From: Saccoglossus kowalevskii
Taxonomy: Eukaryota; Hemichordata; Enteropneusta; Harrimaniidae
Direction of reading: 5' to 3'
Length of the DNA: 64,000 nucleotides
Assembly (NCBI RefSeq): GCF_000003605.2
Contig: NW_003109089.1
Coordinates: 35,649-99,648 of the forward strand
Made by a program: the position numbers and the translations under genes. Every line of letters starts with the position of its first letter. Within the stretch, counting starts at the first letter, position 1. This document shows positions 50,001-61,964 of this stretch, one piece after another. Below the pieces are notes generated by a model, which searched no databases, was not told where the DNA came from, and was given only the letters and a program-made list of their open reading frames with translations.

Positions 50001-50893
50001 TGGTGATTGCAAGTTCAATAAACATATGCCCTCATCAGCATGAAAAGTTGATGGTGTAACTACGCCGTCGTGGTACTCACCCAAATCACATGGCACCGCC
50101 ACACACTTAATGACAAAAACTATATTAAAAAAGAGAGAACGAAATGTGTGTACATGTATTATCGTAATGTCTTGTCTATAATTTTATTTTTGAAAAAGAC
50201 GTTTTAGTTTTATTGAAATTTGGGGGGGGGGGGAATTTGATAGATTCTAATCCAATCTACTGTTTCAAAACAACTAATACAAGAAGTTGGCACTTATTTT
50301 AAATTTTGAAAATGCCATTGATTTTTCAAACCTAACTAACGATTAACCAGCGGACTTTTAAAACGTCATATACTCGTATGCGGATCGTGTCGGTGTATGA
50401 CGAGTTTATATTAATAGTCATCACACATCATGGATGTACAAATTCTGTCAGCATTATTTCAAATATTATCCTGTTTGCCAAGAATCTAAACTGGTGTTAT
50501 ATTTGTATTTGCACATTTTAAGGTTAAGGAAATAAAATATCATGAAATCTAAGTTCAAACATAATGCGCAAGATAGTCGAATAACCGATATTATATAACT
50601 CGACACATTACATTAGGCACATTAACTGAAGATAATTGTCTAATTTGACTGGAAACTGCATGCAATCCACATATTTATGTGTATATACGTTGTATATATA
50701 ACGCACGTTACCATGGTGATGAATTACTGTATTGAGCGGACAGAAGAAACATAACCCATGCCAACAGCAAGCAACAGTATAACGTGCAAACCGGTCATTT
50801 TTCTCAACTCAAAAATAAGAATCTTATCAAGCAGTATGTATCGCAATTACCTGTTATGACGGTACCAAATATCCAGCAGTATGAGTTCTTCAT
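37353..50893 (-). CDS. Membrane-anchored tandem double-expansin protein, 9 exons
   Basis: Exons in order: 50893-50851, 50119-49953, 49153-48938, 48654-48384, 43127-42955, 41986-41777, 41364-41097, 40743-40300, 37474-37353. They join in one frame to 637 codons plus TAA. Layout: signal peptide 1-22 (MKNSYCWIFGTVITVFVIKC); expansin module 1, about 23-232; module 2, about 233-449; Thr/Ser/Pro-rich stalk, about 450-605; one transmembrane helix, about 611-631; tail AECVIRK. Each module is a DPBB (barwin-like) domain followed by a CBM63-like domain, as in bacterial EXLX proteins and plant expansins, which loosen polysaccharide walls without hydrolysis. Junction phases (1,0,0,1,1... with stalk 1-1) agree at every splice. 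Module 2 has no signal exon of its own and module 1 no stalk or anchor of its own, which favours one gene over two tandem genes. Domain calls are strong; the one-gene model is inference. Confidence 0.8.
38089..38213. repeat. 19-bp minisatellite, 6.5 copies
   Basis: Six identical or near-identical tandem copies of GGGCGAGGAGTTGATGAAT plus a partial seventh, inside the last intron of the expansin gene. The near-perfect identity suggests a young, length-variable array. The open frame through it is a by-product of the 19-bp period. Confidence 0.95.
40300..40743 (-). CDS. Thr/Ser-rich mucin-like stalk exon
   Basis: A single phase 1-1 exon of 148 codons (GSDSGVGASPTWFSTT to SEDPDAKQ), flanked by CAG and GTATGT. 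It is dominated by Thr, Ser and Pro with TTT/TTP clusters, typical of O-glycosylated stalks that hold ectodomains away from the membrane. It follows the second CBM63-like domain and precedes the transmembrane exon with matching phases. Confidence 0.82.
41013..41087. repeat. (TAAA)n microsatellite next to a splice donor
   Basis: About 18 uninterrupted tetranucleotide units. On the coding (minus) strand the array begins 9 bases after the GT of the donor at 41096, so it sits at the very start of the intron between module 2 and the stalk exon. Confidence 0.95.
41097..43127 (-). CDS. Expansin module 2 (DPBB, CBM63-like)
   Basis: Exons 43127-42955, 41986-41777 and 41364-41097 have the same boundaries and phases as the corresponding module 1 exons. 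Signature: CDLGLYHDG, IYSAGIGDGSVVDAY, YCGACVNVS, IVAMVIDKCRGC, DITLDEEGIYML, WRLTACPG, NITFE, FAVRATNHIYPVTSM, RDERNYYHRYF, HSNVQFDIC. The start (QVPGESRES) is a linker with no hydrophobic signal. The two modules clearly arose by duplication of a four-exon unit, then diverged. The EXLX1 Trp-pair position reads Asp-Val here, so both modules lack it. Confidence 0.85.
43128..48383. other. 5.3-kb intron joining the two expansin modules
   Basis: Host of the LINE remnant. I searched the minus strand for an ATG-led hydrophobic exon with a phase-1 donor that could start module 2 as a separate gene, and for stalk or anchor exons that could end module 1. No convincing example of either was found. The rest is AT-rich without supported features; the plus-strand open frame at 45.58-45.92 kb has no recognisable domain. 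Confidence 0.5.
43860..45560 (+). mobile_element. Decayed LINE (L2/CR1/Jockey-type), in the expansin intron
   Basis: Lies antisense to the host gene in the intron between the two expansin modules. An endonuclease-like piece at about 43.89-44.06 kb reads DFILDDDANLAVNGFQIYNT, then FNLRMN, resembling the NxR loop of LINE apurinic endonucleases. Reverse-transcriptase pieces follow: SNAIIVPIHK near 44.95 kb, NNTSNYRT near 44.99 kb, WAEAQAGFR at 45.05 kb, the catalytic YADG (normally YADD) near 45.30 kb, then SVIGLQYLI and DKTKCGIKK. These lie in different frames, with numerous frame changes and stops between, so the copy is old and dead. Ends were not resolved. Confidence 0.8.
48384..50893 (-). 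CDS. Expansin module 1 (signal, DPBB, CBM63-like)
   Basis: Exon 1 gives MKNSYCWIFGTVIT, and exon 2 completes the signal and begins the DPBB (CDLGEYHDG, IYAAGIGDGSTNDAY). Exon 3 carries YCGSCVNVS, IVAMVVDECKEC, YDITLDIDAMNML and RWHLIPCPG, the expansin CGxC / VxDxC / DL / W-R-x-CP signature. The NITFE junction leads into exon 4: FAIRAVDHAYPVTAMEV, RDERNYYHRQ, TSNVQFDNC. This resembles the second domain of the Bacillus expansin EXLX1 (AIQVRNHKYPVMKMEY). The Asp residues of the first domain are kept. The tandem Trp pair of the EXLX1 cellulose-binding face falls at Thr-Glu here. Confidence 0.85.
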
Positions 50894-53800
50894 TGCACGG
50901 AATATGAATTGAGAAGCCGTAGACGCTACCGTTATCCAGCGCTAGTATCATAAATTCGCGGTCTGCTGGCTTCACGGAAGATGAATTTATTTCTGTCGTT
51001 ACATATCAACGCAAATTATATCACAAAAGAAAGCGTTTCATTTCTACTTATTGCTAGGGTGACCATTGATCGATATATTTTAATATCAAAGAGACGAAAA
51101 TGGCGCGTTTGTAGTTTTTCTTCCATTCTCATATCCTCGTCTTTCTTCTTCTAAGTGAAGCCGGATACAGCACTCTTTTCCACGTCTGAGTGAATTCGTG
51201 TACCCACACAGGTGTCTGGTGAATGGGTGCATATTTGCATGCTATATTTCGTGTGTCAATTATATAAAAACTTCATTGTCAACTCACTGTGAAATCTATT
51301 GTTCATGTTGTCAAGACTTATCACGCATATTGAACCGATCATCGATCGATATAAACTTTTGTGCATCACAACAAAAATGAGTATGTCCCAGTTGTAATAT
51401 CCGACTATAGGAATAATCTGCAGGAAATAAATTATTCGTTACCATGGCAATTGTACCGTAAAACACATTATAGTAGTTTCTACTTACGTGAAATGTGCTA
51501 TACGTTTACTAATGGCGATCTTTCACTAGAAAACGATTAGAACGAGAGCTGCTCGTCGTCAAATCATGGCTGTTATTTGTCTGCTATATTTGATTGGCCA
51601 GTAAGTAATCGTTTTAATGTATTTTTTTTTATTTTAATTTGTCTTACCGTTTATAAATGTGAAAAATATATCTCAGAATGAAATTATATACCACATAGGT
51701 ACGCATGAATCGAACTTTATATCTCTGAAAACAATTGTAGCTTGCCATAATTCACGCGGAATTGTAGTATCTCCAGATTGTATATAAATTTAGAGATAAT
51801 ACTCAAATTGTTTTGGGAATATTATTAGTCCGCATGAAGCTGTCTGATCGGCACCGACACAGTGTTTTGCACAGGGTATTTGCACAAATCAAGAGGGCGC
51901 TCTGCCGAAGTTTTGACAAAAATCAGTCCCATGTGTGATCGTGTTTCATATTTTACATTTTGTTTTACTTCAAGAGATTATGTAGGTTCCCATTATCTTG
52001 ACTATACATTTAACAAACGAATAATATGATATCGTTTATACTTTTTAAATCTCATGTTGCTTGTTTTGACTACTGAATTCATAAATATATTAAGAATATT
52101 TCATGGCGAAATGTATTGTGCACACCAATAATATTTTTGTAATTATCGATTACAACACCTCGGCTTCTTTCATCTGTTTCTCCGCTTCGCTAATGAAAAT
52201 ATACTCCAGAATATTTGCTAGACAATTTCTGTTCCGCCCACTATAAATTTGCAAATCTCGACATCTTGCCCTTGAAAAAAACCCAATCATGTGAGACATG
52301 GTGTCACCAAAGGTCGAATAATTAATAAATTACATGCCTATATTTTTCAACTGGCGGGTGATTCCAATTCCACGGAATCATGTAGGCGTTCGATGTTGTT
52401 GTATTTATTGTTTGTACATTTTCGAAGTCGCAGTAGATCAATTCCATGTCGGTAGATAATATACAATTATACATACATACAGAACATCATTCACTGGCGC
52501 CTTTATTAGTGAATGGATTTTGTATGCGGTACTTTGTCGCATCAAAGAAAACTGACAAAATGTTGCATAATGATTGTACTTTTGAAATGCACACTTCGAA
52601 ATAGAAACTCCCGACAAAAATACTTCTTTGTCAGAACGAATTCCAAGGAGGATTATCAGCATATCCTCTGATGACCACTGTCATATACGTGTACGTAACT
52701 TGCGTGTATCTGGTCAACTATTAAAATCCTATATAAATGTATTCAAATTGAACCGAACCTACCACGATACTAAGTCATCAAACACGTATCGAACGACTTA
52801 CCGCTTTAGTTGCAGTTAATGTCGACAAAACTTGTCGTCACACATTTTGCTGTGGTTGCAAAAAACAACCTGAATGTATTTTTTTAAATGATACAAACTT
52901 TCCTGAATATCTTGATATTTTGACACATTCATCAGCCGATGTAGGTATTTAGACTCATATTGATCAAACTAGGTGCACTGAAGTTGTCGGCCCGGCCACG
53001 AACTTCCACCAAGCAGCGAAACATTTCTACCCTGCCAATGTAATAAACATTCCGCTCATTGCGTGGTACTTTCAAGCGAAATATACGACGAATTTGATTT
53101 TACGCAGAGAGGGCTTGTGAGACTGATCGACAAAGCCATCTTGTATCTTTGTTTATATCCCGTTTATCCACCCGTCTACGTACACTAAGTACTAACAACT
53201 TACGAGTTCAGATTACTGTATAAAGGTTAATTCTTCACTGGGTTTTAATTTTGCTTATTTCTCTGACTGGAAAATGCGCTAAATTAAAACCAAGTAATAT
53301 ATAAAATTGAGCATATACACATTATCTAAATAAAAACCGTGAATTTAAAACCCACTGAATATTCCTGAAATGCTAAATCAGTGAAAATTAGTTAATTTAC
53401 AGTATATCAGTAACATTGGTCATTATTTTGATTAATCTCAATTATTATAATTATTATAATAAAATGCTACGACCAAATCGTCAAGGGCGGCAGAGTCATA
53501 TGGACTACAACACAGGGTGAATGATAATGCTATAATCCGATGACAATAAATTTTTACAGTAATACGAAAACAAAATATTTTACGTTTTTGTGGACAAAAT
53601 CTACGAGAACAACTACGACTATTACGATGTCTTTTAAATGATTGTGGTGCAAATAGGAACTATAGCATTGTTTGTATATAACATTTTATTCAAAAATGAA
53701 ATATCATATTTAAAACACTTTATATGGCTGTTTAAATAGCGCCACCTACGGAGAAATTAATTCAACCAGCACGTTGGACGGAGATTTGAGACTGGTGACC

Positions 53801-55550
53801 TAGTTTATTCAAACTAAGCACGTCATTTACAATATGATGCTTTCCAGGATGTAACTACTTAGTAGAATTGAAACGTTAGACGAAACTCGCATGCGCCCGG
53901 ATTTACCGCGCATGAAGTTTTCACAAATCATTGAGTGAATGGCGATTTATTTTTTTGCCAAAATACCACTCCTATGACTACAATAAGTCGTATCATGGCA
54001 GTGTTATTAAATTAATATTAAAGTTATTTTAACATTATCGAAAATACTCAAAGTTGCCCACAAATGTCCCTAACAATTATCAAAGTGAAAATTGAAATTG
54101 TCTTCCCGTTAAAAGTTCTGGAAACGGTAATGCCAAACACAAGTATATCATAGCATCAGAACAAACCATGTGCCACATACTTGCTGGTTGTCTGTTAAAC
54201 TAGTCTTTTACAGTCTCTTCTCTTTTAGAAATGACAACTTCACCTTGAAATGCGCCGTTGTGACTTACTGACGCCAATATTGGCATCATAATAACAGCGC
54301 ATATTTAAAAAGAAAAATGTTTAAACTAGATGATCCAGAAGCCAAATAATTTTGTTGAAAGTGCAAGTATCCGTTCTTCATTTCGCTGAAGCAATCAGTA
54401 GAATAACAATTTAAAAAAAAAAAAAAAAAATGTACATAGACATCATAAGATTTTCAATTATAAAATGTTATGGTGGGTTTAAATTACCTATTTTAACAAT
54501 GCTTTAAAATAGTAAGTTCATTGAATTGTTCTCTTTTTATAATGACGCATAAGCTGTCACATGTTCACAGACCGACCTACGCAATGGTCACGTGGTTTAC
54601 TATAGTACACGGATATGATAGCGTTGACGTCATCACCATTTCACTGAAGACGATCATAATTTAAGGACAGCTAACAGGTGACTAGTCTCATTAATAGAGA
54701 CGAGTTTGCGTTATTTCTAGAAGTCCAGACTTGTGGGTGGTTTGATTTACGACCTATTGTTCTCCTCGTCTGAGGAAACCCCGTAGATCGCATTGCATGT
54801 CGGTAGTTTGACAATTAGGAATATAGTCCCTGCGTCATACCCAACTACAGAAAAAATACGAAGAACTTTCAGCGCAATTAGCACAATGCTCAATGGGCCA
54901 AACGACCATAAACTTCTATTGTCTTCACGTATTAAATGTTATACGTCATCTTTAGCTCCAAGCGTTCTTTACCTCCGCTTCCGGCATGTCAGGATTGGTC
55001 TCGCCATTTTCGGCATCTTCGTCTTCGTCACTTTTGTCAAAACATAATCTTGAATAGGAATAAATTGTGAGAACGTTATTAGAAATTGCAAATACTTGAA
55101 AACGCGTCAACCGATATCGAAGAGAGTGTAGTCAGAGTGTGATAAGAACAATATTACTGTACTGTGAACGATCACGACTACCACCGATTATTACGCCATT
55201 AACACTTTCTTGCGCAATAAACTATTACTAGTTAAACCATTACGTAGCGTTGCCCCGTTACGTCACCTAGCTTCAATATGCAATTAATCACGCTGTTTCG
55301 TTTGAGTTCCCTTTGGGAAAACAACATTACGACGTTGGTCGTGTGTAAGAATTCACGTAGGAAGAAATCTTTCACGGAAACAATATTTTAATAAACAGCG
55401 CATGTATGTATTATACACTGTTGACTTACTACCACTTAAGTATACATCAATTTCAAAAGTTGTATAGCCTTAAAAAACTGATAATAGAATATCCCAAACT
55501 TGGAAGTGTTAAAACAATTATTCTGGTTGCGTGTATACGATCTTCGAAGG

Positions 55551-55992
55551 TTAAAAACACAGTCAGCTGGCGCACACGCGATATTTACTATATGGGGGCC
55601 ACCATCTTGAATGCGGCATAAAACTAAATAAGAGACAATTTGTGAAACCACAAATTACCATTCCAGCTCAGCAGCCAATCAACGACGGCCTAACAGTTAG
55701 ATGACAATTTCGGTTTCAAATACCCCGGCTTAGTGTTCTAGATTATTTCTTTAATTAGATGTTTGTATTTAAGGGATTTTCCACACAAAAACGCCGAATT
55801 CGCTCGAATTTTGTTATCGGTTGGCTTAATATAACCCCAACGAATCGCATTTCTGTGAAAGATTTCTATTTTTGTGCGTTTAACAACTTGTCTCTTATTT
55901 AGTTTTATACTGCATTCAAGATGGCTAGCCCCATATAGTAAATATCGCATTTATTTTATTATCACGTGTGCGTCAGCTGACTGTGGGTTAAA
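55551..55992. mobile_element. 442-bp foldback / MITE-like element
   Basis: Long inverted-repeat arms at 55551-55642 and 55884-55992 share CACAGTCAGCTG, CGATATTTACTATATGGGG, CCATCTTGAATGC and ATAAAACTAAATAAGAGACA. The right arm carries an extra AT-rich segment of about 14 bp. The interior is non-coding. No clear target-site duplication was seen, so the class is unresolved. Confidence 0.75.
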
Positions 55993-58837
55993 ACGTTATT
56001 TTGTGCTAGACTTTATAACTTAGAAAGTATAAGCACCCGCTAGATACCGAGCAGCATGGGGGTGAAATATTGCTCCTGCTTCACCGGCAACGAATTATAA
56101 TGTACATTTATTCATATATATCAAATGGTGCGAAGAGAGTCAAGTAATTGTACCCATACAAATGTTTATGTATTTTCCACGTTGTCGGTGTATTTTGCTT
56201 TTGTCTGTAGGTCGCATTTTTTAAAATTTGATTAAAAAGAAACAAATAAAAAAAAGCAATTTCAAAAACTTTGACTTTGTTTTAATGAAAACGTGAAGTA
56301 TACATTAGGGTACGTATTATTATTTATTTATTTTGGAAACTCAATTTTTAACTGAAGGAATTAAACTAAATTAAATAATCATGTTATAAATGACTACTGT
56401 TCAACTCCGGACGTTTAATTGTACTTAGCGTATGTTACTATGACAATCAACCAATTCGAGAAAAAACAGTCGACAATGAATAAATGCATGGTCACAGCCA
56501 AATCGCTGTTTATTTGAAATACAAAAAAAATCAAAGAAAACAGAGAACTCTAAGACAGGAAGAGAAACACGAGCGATGTATTCGAACAACAGGCATCACG
56601 AAAACCAAGTTTGTTTCACCTCGATCAATGCAGTAATATCCACGATGCACTATTCCCATAAGCGTGGGTATGTTGAAGTTCATATCCAAGCGTACTGCGG
56701 TCAAGAACAAGGTAAGAAATTACGTGACGAGACCATCCCGATGTGCCGTCGATTTCCGGGTTCGGGTGCGTTTCATACAAGAAGTTCGATACGAACTACA
56801 CCGCCGAGTGTAGTAGACATAATCCCGATGGCAATAGGAAGTTCGAAGGAAGCTAATACAGTTGATTTATAACAGACGAAGTAAATGGAAATCACTTTTC
56901 AGTCCTCTTTGAGACACAACGTAATTTAATACACACTACTACAGTTCGACTAAAGTTTACAAACACCACGGTCAGTCACACAAAGTCCCCAAAATTCAAA
57001 AGGGATTTTTGAATGCACCGGGGAACACGAGACGAACAATTGTGCATACTTAGATGACGACTCCACGCTATACGCAGCGTGAAAATGGCAATTTAAACTT
57101 TGCTTGCAGATTTTCCTGGCCAGATTTACATAATAATACAGTTCGATAACACGGCCAGTCACATACAATCTATCAAAAGGTAACTGCAAGTCGTATAATT
57201 CCAAAACAATACTATGATTTCACAACTTTCGAAATACGTTCTCTTTTATCGACGTCCACTGTACAACAGTTTAATGTCTTCCCGTTCACAAGAACACAAA
57301 GCCTAAACTATAAGAAATTCGTAACACATAATTCGAGTGATGGAATAACAAAATTACACATCTTTTGTAAATTCAATCCATGGAAAAAGTATAAAAAACA
57401 TTTTTATAAACAATTTTTATTACATAAATACACTTTGAAAAGAAACAAGATTCATAAACATAAATCTACATGTATTTGAATACATTCTCACCACAAATTA
57501 CACAATACGTATTTTCTAGTGGAGTTTCTTCACAAACACACACAAACTCTTGGAATCATGCACACGCGTGAGTACTTCGTTGACACATTTTATTGCTACG
57601 CTCAAAATAGTCTATCATTTATTGCGCAACTGTGACCACACGACATCATTCTATTAACATCCACACATTCTCATAAAATTTCCATGCACTTTTTGACCTT
57701 TCATAAGTAAAATACACTACAATTTACTCCAGAAAAACAATTTTCTTGGTACATTCCTACATTCATGCATACTAATGAGGGATTCAGACACATTCCAAGC
57801 TGAACAATTTTCTTGGACTAATAACAAAGCTGGTCAATCCTTTCCCAGCAAAAAGGAATAATTAATACCATATGTATAACTGTTAGGGATTATGGTAACG
57901 AATGGATTTTACACATTCCCAATAACAGAACACTATAATAAAATTACGTTCAACCTGAAGTGATTTATATACTCAGACATGTCTGCTCAAAGTGCAGGAA
58001 ATTGAGTCGATATGAGATTCATTTTAGAAATTAAACACGTCATGTTTTCATTTTAAATCTGATCAGATTTTCAGCTGTCTCATCTAATCGGCTTAATCCT
58101 ATTCGATCACACGAACCGGTTCAAATTTCAATTTCTGTCCGTAATGTGATACTCTGTGATGAACGAAGTGTTATTAGACGAGACACAGCGGTTTTTATAA
58201 CCCAGGTTATTAGATTATAGTTTATTTTAAAATTTCACGTGGGTAATACGCAGAGACGACGTAGATCGTTCGACTTAAGATCTGTACAAACGTTTGCAAT
58301 ACAAGTCACGTCTCCCTCATTAATATGCATACATGGTAACATATATACATATGGGGCGCATACGGCATCACTACAATAGCGGTTGCAATTGCGTTTATGT
58401 TGGTGGTGAGTATGAAGTGGAAAAACAGTCAACATCGGTGACGTGCAGTGATAATTGCACTAGAAAAGCGCACACATGTATAGTTCGAACGCGCGTCACC
58501 TCGCTATAACCATAGCTGTCACTCAAACAAAACACATAAATAGGTATTGCTTCTTGACATGCATCGGTTTAAAATCTTCACATTATGTGCATATGGTAGA
58601 ATGAGAAAGAAATGTTTTGCTTTCTGTTTCAGAGGATGCTTCGTTGATTCAAATAAACCTTTTCAATACACGTTTTCGAAAGCATAATTTAATTATATGT
58701 TAATTAAATATTGAACTTATACCTTGTTTTGTGGTATTAAAATAAAAATCTTGATACAGATAAGAATAATTAAAACCGCGCCACCGAAGCATTTTAAAAA
58801 AAATATTCCTAGGACGAGAAGTTTTTTTTTTACCTGA

Positions 58838-58910
58838 GAGGTAGCAATTCTCGAACCAAGTGGCGTACAAATAATTGAACGCATCGACCAACTGAGCCAT
58901 CAATGACGCT
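58838..58910 (-). mobile_element. tRNA-derived SINE head
   Basis: On the minus strand, A box TGGCTCAGTTGG (58899-58888) and B box GGTTCGAGAAT (58857-58847) are 42 nt apart, normal tRNA spacing. The presumptive acceptor arms do not pair, and an A10 run follows just downstream (about 58830-58821). Interpreted as an old SINE head rather than a tRNA gene. Confidence 0.6.
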
Positions 58911-59674
58911 GGCTATTTGCTCAGTCTCGCACCAAAACCCAATGTACCATGGGATTCGTCCAACTGAATTTCAACTCCAGACGTTCTATTGTTCACACGA
59001 GACATTTGTCACGACGGCAGATTCGATTTACTATGTACTCTCGCAGTATGGACACGGGACCACGAGGTAACAGTACATCAAACTACAACAAGGGAGATGT
59101 CGTCCAATGCAATTTAACAACCCATTGGAAATGAGCTTTGCATTATAAGCGGCATTTATGATTTGCCTTTGTTGTATAATCAGTGTATTATATTGTTCCT
59201 GATTTATAAACATGCCTTACAGCACCGACATAACCTATCAAGTCACTCATATTGTTATATCTGTATTCCAAATGAGGTTTTGTTTTACGGTTTTTTGAAC
59301 AAGATATCGTATATCAGTCACCGATGTGGCTACGGATTAACGATGTAGTAATGAATACTAGACAAATACTAGTACATGACGTCACTTTGTTCATTATCAC
59401 CAATATCGTGTTAAACTGTGTTAGTCATTTGGTAATCATATTGACCATTCTTACAAAGGTGTACAATGTATAACCACGTATAGTTGGAAGAATTTAATAT
59501 TCTGATGATTGTAAAAGAGAGAGCAAACCCTCGGAATTATATCCTTCAAGCATCTCCTTTGTAAACAAGCGCACGCAATCACATCAGTGTAGAATATTTA
59601 CTTGCTTAAGCATTTCAGTTGATCTTCGTTATCAACTGTATTGATTCCAAATGACTGCTCTAAAAATTGGTGTG

Positions 59675-59745
59675 TCCGTAGCTCGAGATCGGCTGAGCAG
59701 CTCGTATCTCGCAATAGTATGACTTCCTAAATTCGACTCAGGCGA
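59675..59745 (+). repeat. Possible degenerate tRNA-like sequence
   Basis: TAGCTCGAGATCGG (A-box-like) and AATTCGACTCA (B-box-like) are 51 nt apart. Weak; may be another decayed SINE head. Confidence 0.25.
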
Positions 59746-61964
59746 TCTTGTTGCATATATTAAATATAATGTCCACACAAAAATGCCATGTGCCGTTATA
59801 GGATGCGTGGTCAAGCATGTATGATGGACTAGGTTCCATAGCGGAGTTGCTGGTTCAGGACACAGCGTAACTAATTTTTTAGTTATTTTTTTCGTAACCG
59901 TGACAGAATACAGGCTCTCCTAGTCATTAGAATTCTTTATGTATGTTTTAAATGGTTATAAGCATAGTGATTGGAACTTACAATACCAAATCTGTATATA
60001 TATATGATATTATGTCAAATTCAATTAGTTGATACATATAGTGAATCACACACATGATTTAGCCAAGCACGTAGAAGGGAAAATGTACTCAACCATGCGA
60101 CCATACGATGCTGATTAAAAGTTAACTAAACCGCCTCAACGTTAAACTAGATGTCGTATCGTGAATCAGAACTACGAGTCAAAGTATTCACTAGTAGCTA
60201 GCATGCTACACATTTACTTACTTTCAATAGAAGTACACAAATGTATTCTTTTGTAAATGTCATACTGTTTGCTTTTCAGCGAACGTATGTTGCTGTCATA
60301 TGCTCATGATATAAGCCCACTCCTGATTCCATCTGCTCTTAATTAGTTTTGATTAAAGATTTGTGTGCTGTAAGTTTTTATGAAATAAACACGGCTTGTT
60401 CTTTAATTAAAGAGTGCATACCTTTGACGTATATGCTAATATTATGGAAGAATTAAAATTAATGTTTAACAGATGTGTGGCGTGCATATTCTTATCACGT
60501 GTATAACTTCACTTGTAGATATAATTTATACGACAAACTTATCATTTATCTTCGTTATCCAGTGATTCATCGGCGTGGGTATTCAATATACTTTGATTCA
60601 GTACTCGTTCATCTTACCTGGCATTGAAAGCCGAGGGGTACGACTAATAATGGTACGTGTTTTGAACATGTGCGCATTCTACAGCGCATACAACAGTGAC
60701 ATTATTTCGTGTTAAAAATCTGACTTTTATTTATTAGTTCAGTATTAGTCAATTGTAGAAGGACTTCTTTTGTATACTGAAAATAAGATTTTCCGTAGAC
60801 CACAGAGTTACGCCAAGTTTCACACCAACATTTTCGATGATTTGTAAAGATAAATGTGGCATATGTAAAAAAATAAAGAATATTACATAATTTTCATTAT
60901 CGAGCAGCAACCTCCTCAATAATGTGACTTACACTGACCCATCACTGGGAACATATATGTTTTATTTCAGGTAATCGAAAGTCAGTTTGCATAGCATGCT
61001 GTGGCAGGTGGGTCTGTGCATGTCTTTACCATGAATCTCATGTTGCTTACATAGATGTCTATGGTTTCACGTATTATGTGGCGTTGCGAGTGAGTGAACG
61101 CTTTGTGCAGCTTCTAAGACACCCGATCGCTTGTTTGGGCTTGGATGCGAGTTGGATGCAATGGCGATATCGTGAAATGTCATACTATTTATAAATTGGA
61201 CGCCAACAATGTAAAAACTAGTAGCTACAATCTAGTGAAATATATTATAATATATATTTATATAATATTATACCACGGTCTTGGTCAGTTTCGTTTGTGA
61301 TTAATAATTAAACTGTCTTCTGTTAACCTAAATAACCTCATGTTTAATATGTATTTTCATTATTAATCAGGAATTCTATTCACACCATAGATTCTGACTA
61401 CAGTAATCCAATAAAAGTGGCATATCGTACGGTTGCGTATCTCTTATTACTGGAGCTTATTTTTGCCGCACAAAGCTTTGGTGTACTACACCTTCAGAAA
61501 GTATATAATCCCTCATACTACAATGGCCTCAATAGATAATACCTGGTCGCCGCTGTAAGTCGAATTGTTTCGTTGTCTGGGTATCCTCAATTTTACATAT
61601 AGAACCACATATATATCATACTGATATACACGCGACATCAACATTTGAGCTTTGTGCAGTTTTGGCCAGACGCCGGTGTTATGATTGGTTTCGTTTTCAA
61701 GTGATTCCCAGTAATCATGTATTCATATTTGCGAATTCACTAATACAGATGAATGGAACGATGTACTCGGCGACGCACGTACACAAACGACGACATGCTA
61801 TTGACCGTATGTTGTTTTAAAATCACGTGTTTGATATGAACGTTGATTTGCGAAGAATAGCACACTTTCTAATAACAACGCCCTGCCGTCTCACATTTTC
61901 TCATGTTTGACAATTGAAAGCACAATATAATAACATAATTGCCGCATTACCCCGTGCTGCCTAC

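Larger units (their letters stand above)
50894..61964. other. Intergenic, no gene recognised
   Basis: Contains the foldback element at 55.55-55.99 kb and two tRNA-like stretches at 58.8 and 59.7 kb. Between about 56.3 and 57.9 kb the plus strand is A/C-rich, and CAGTTCGA...CACGG(T/C)CAGTCACA recurs about 200 bp apart (near 56.94 and 57.14 kb). This might be a 3' UTR of a minus-strand gene, but I see no coding exon to support that. Cytoplasmic exons of the membrane protein further right could also lie in the 59-61.9 kb part. Confidence 0.45.

Noticed and set aside
58838-58910. Functional tRNA gene on the minus strand
   Set aside because: The promoter boxes are good but the acceptor and anticodon stems do not pair and an A run follows; better explained as a SINE head.
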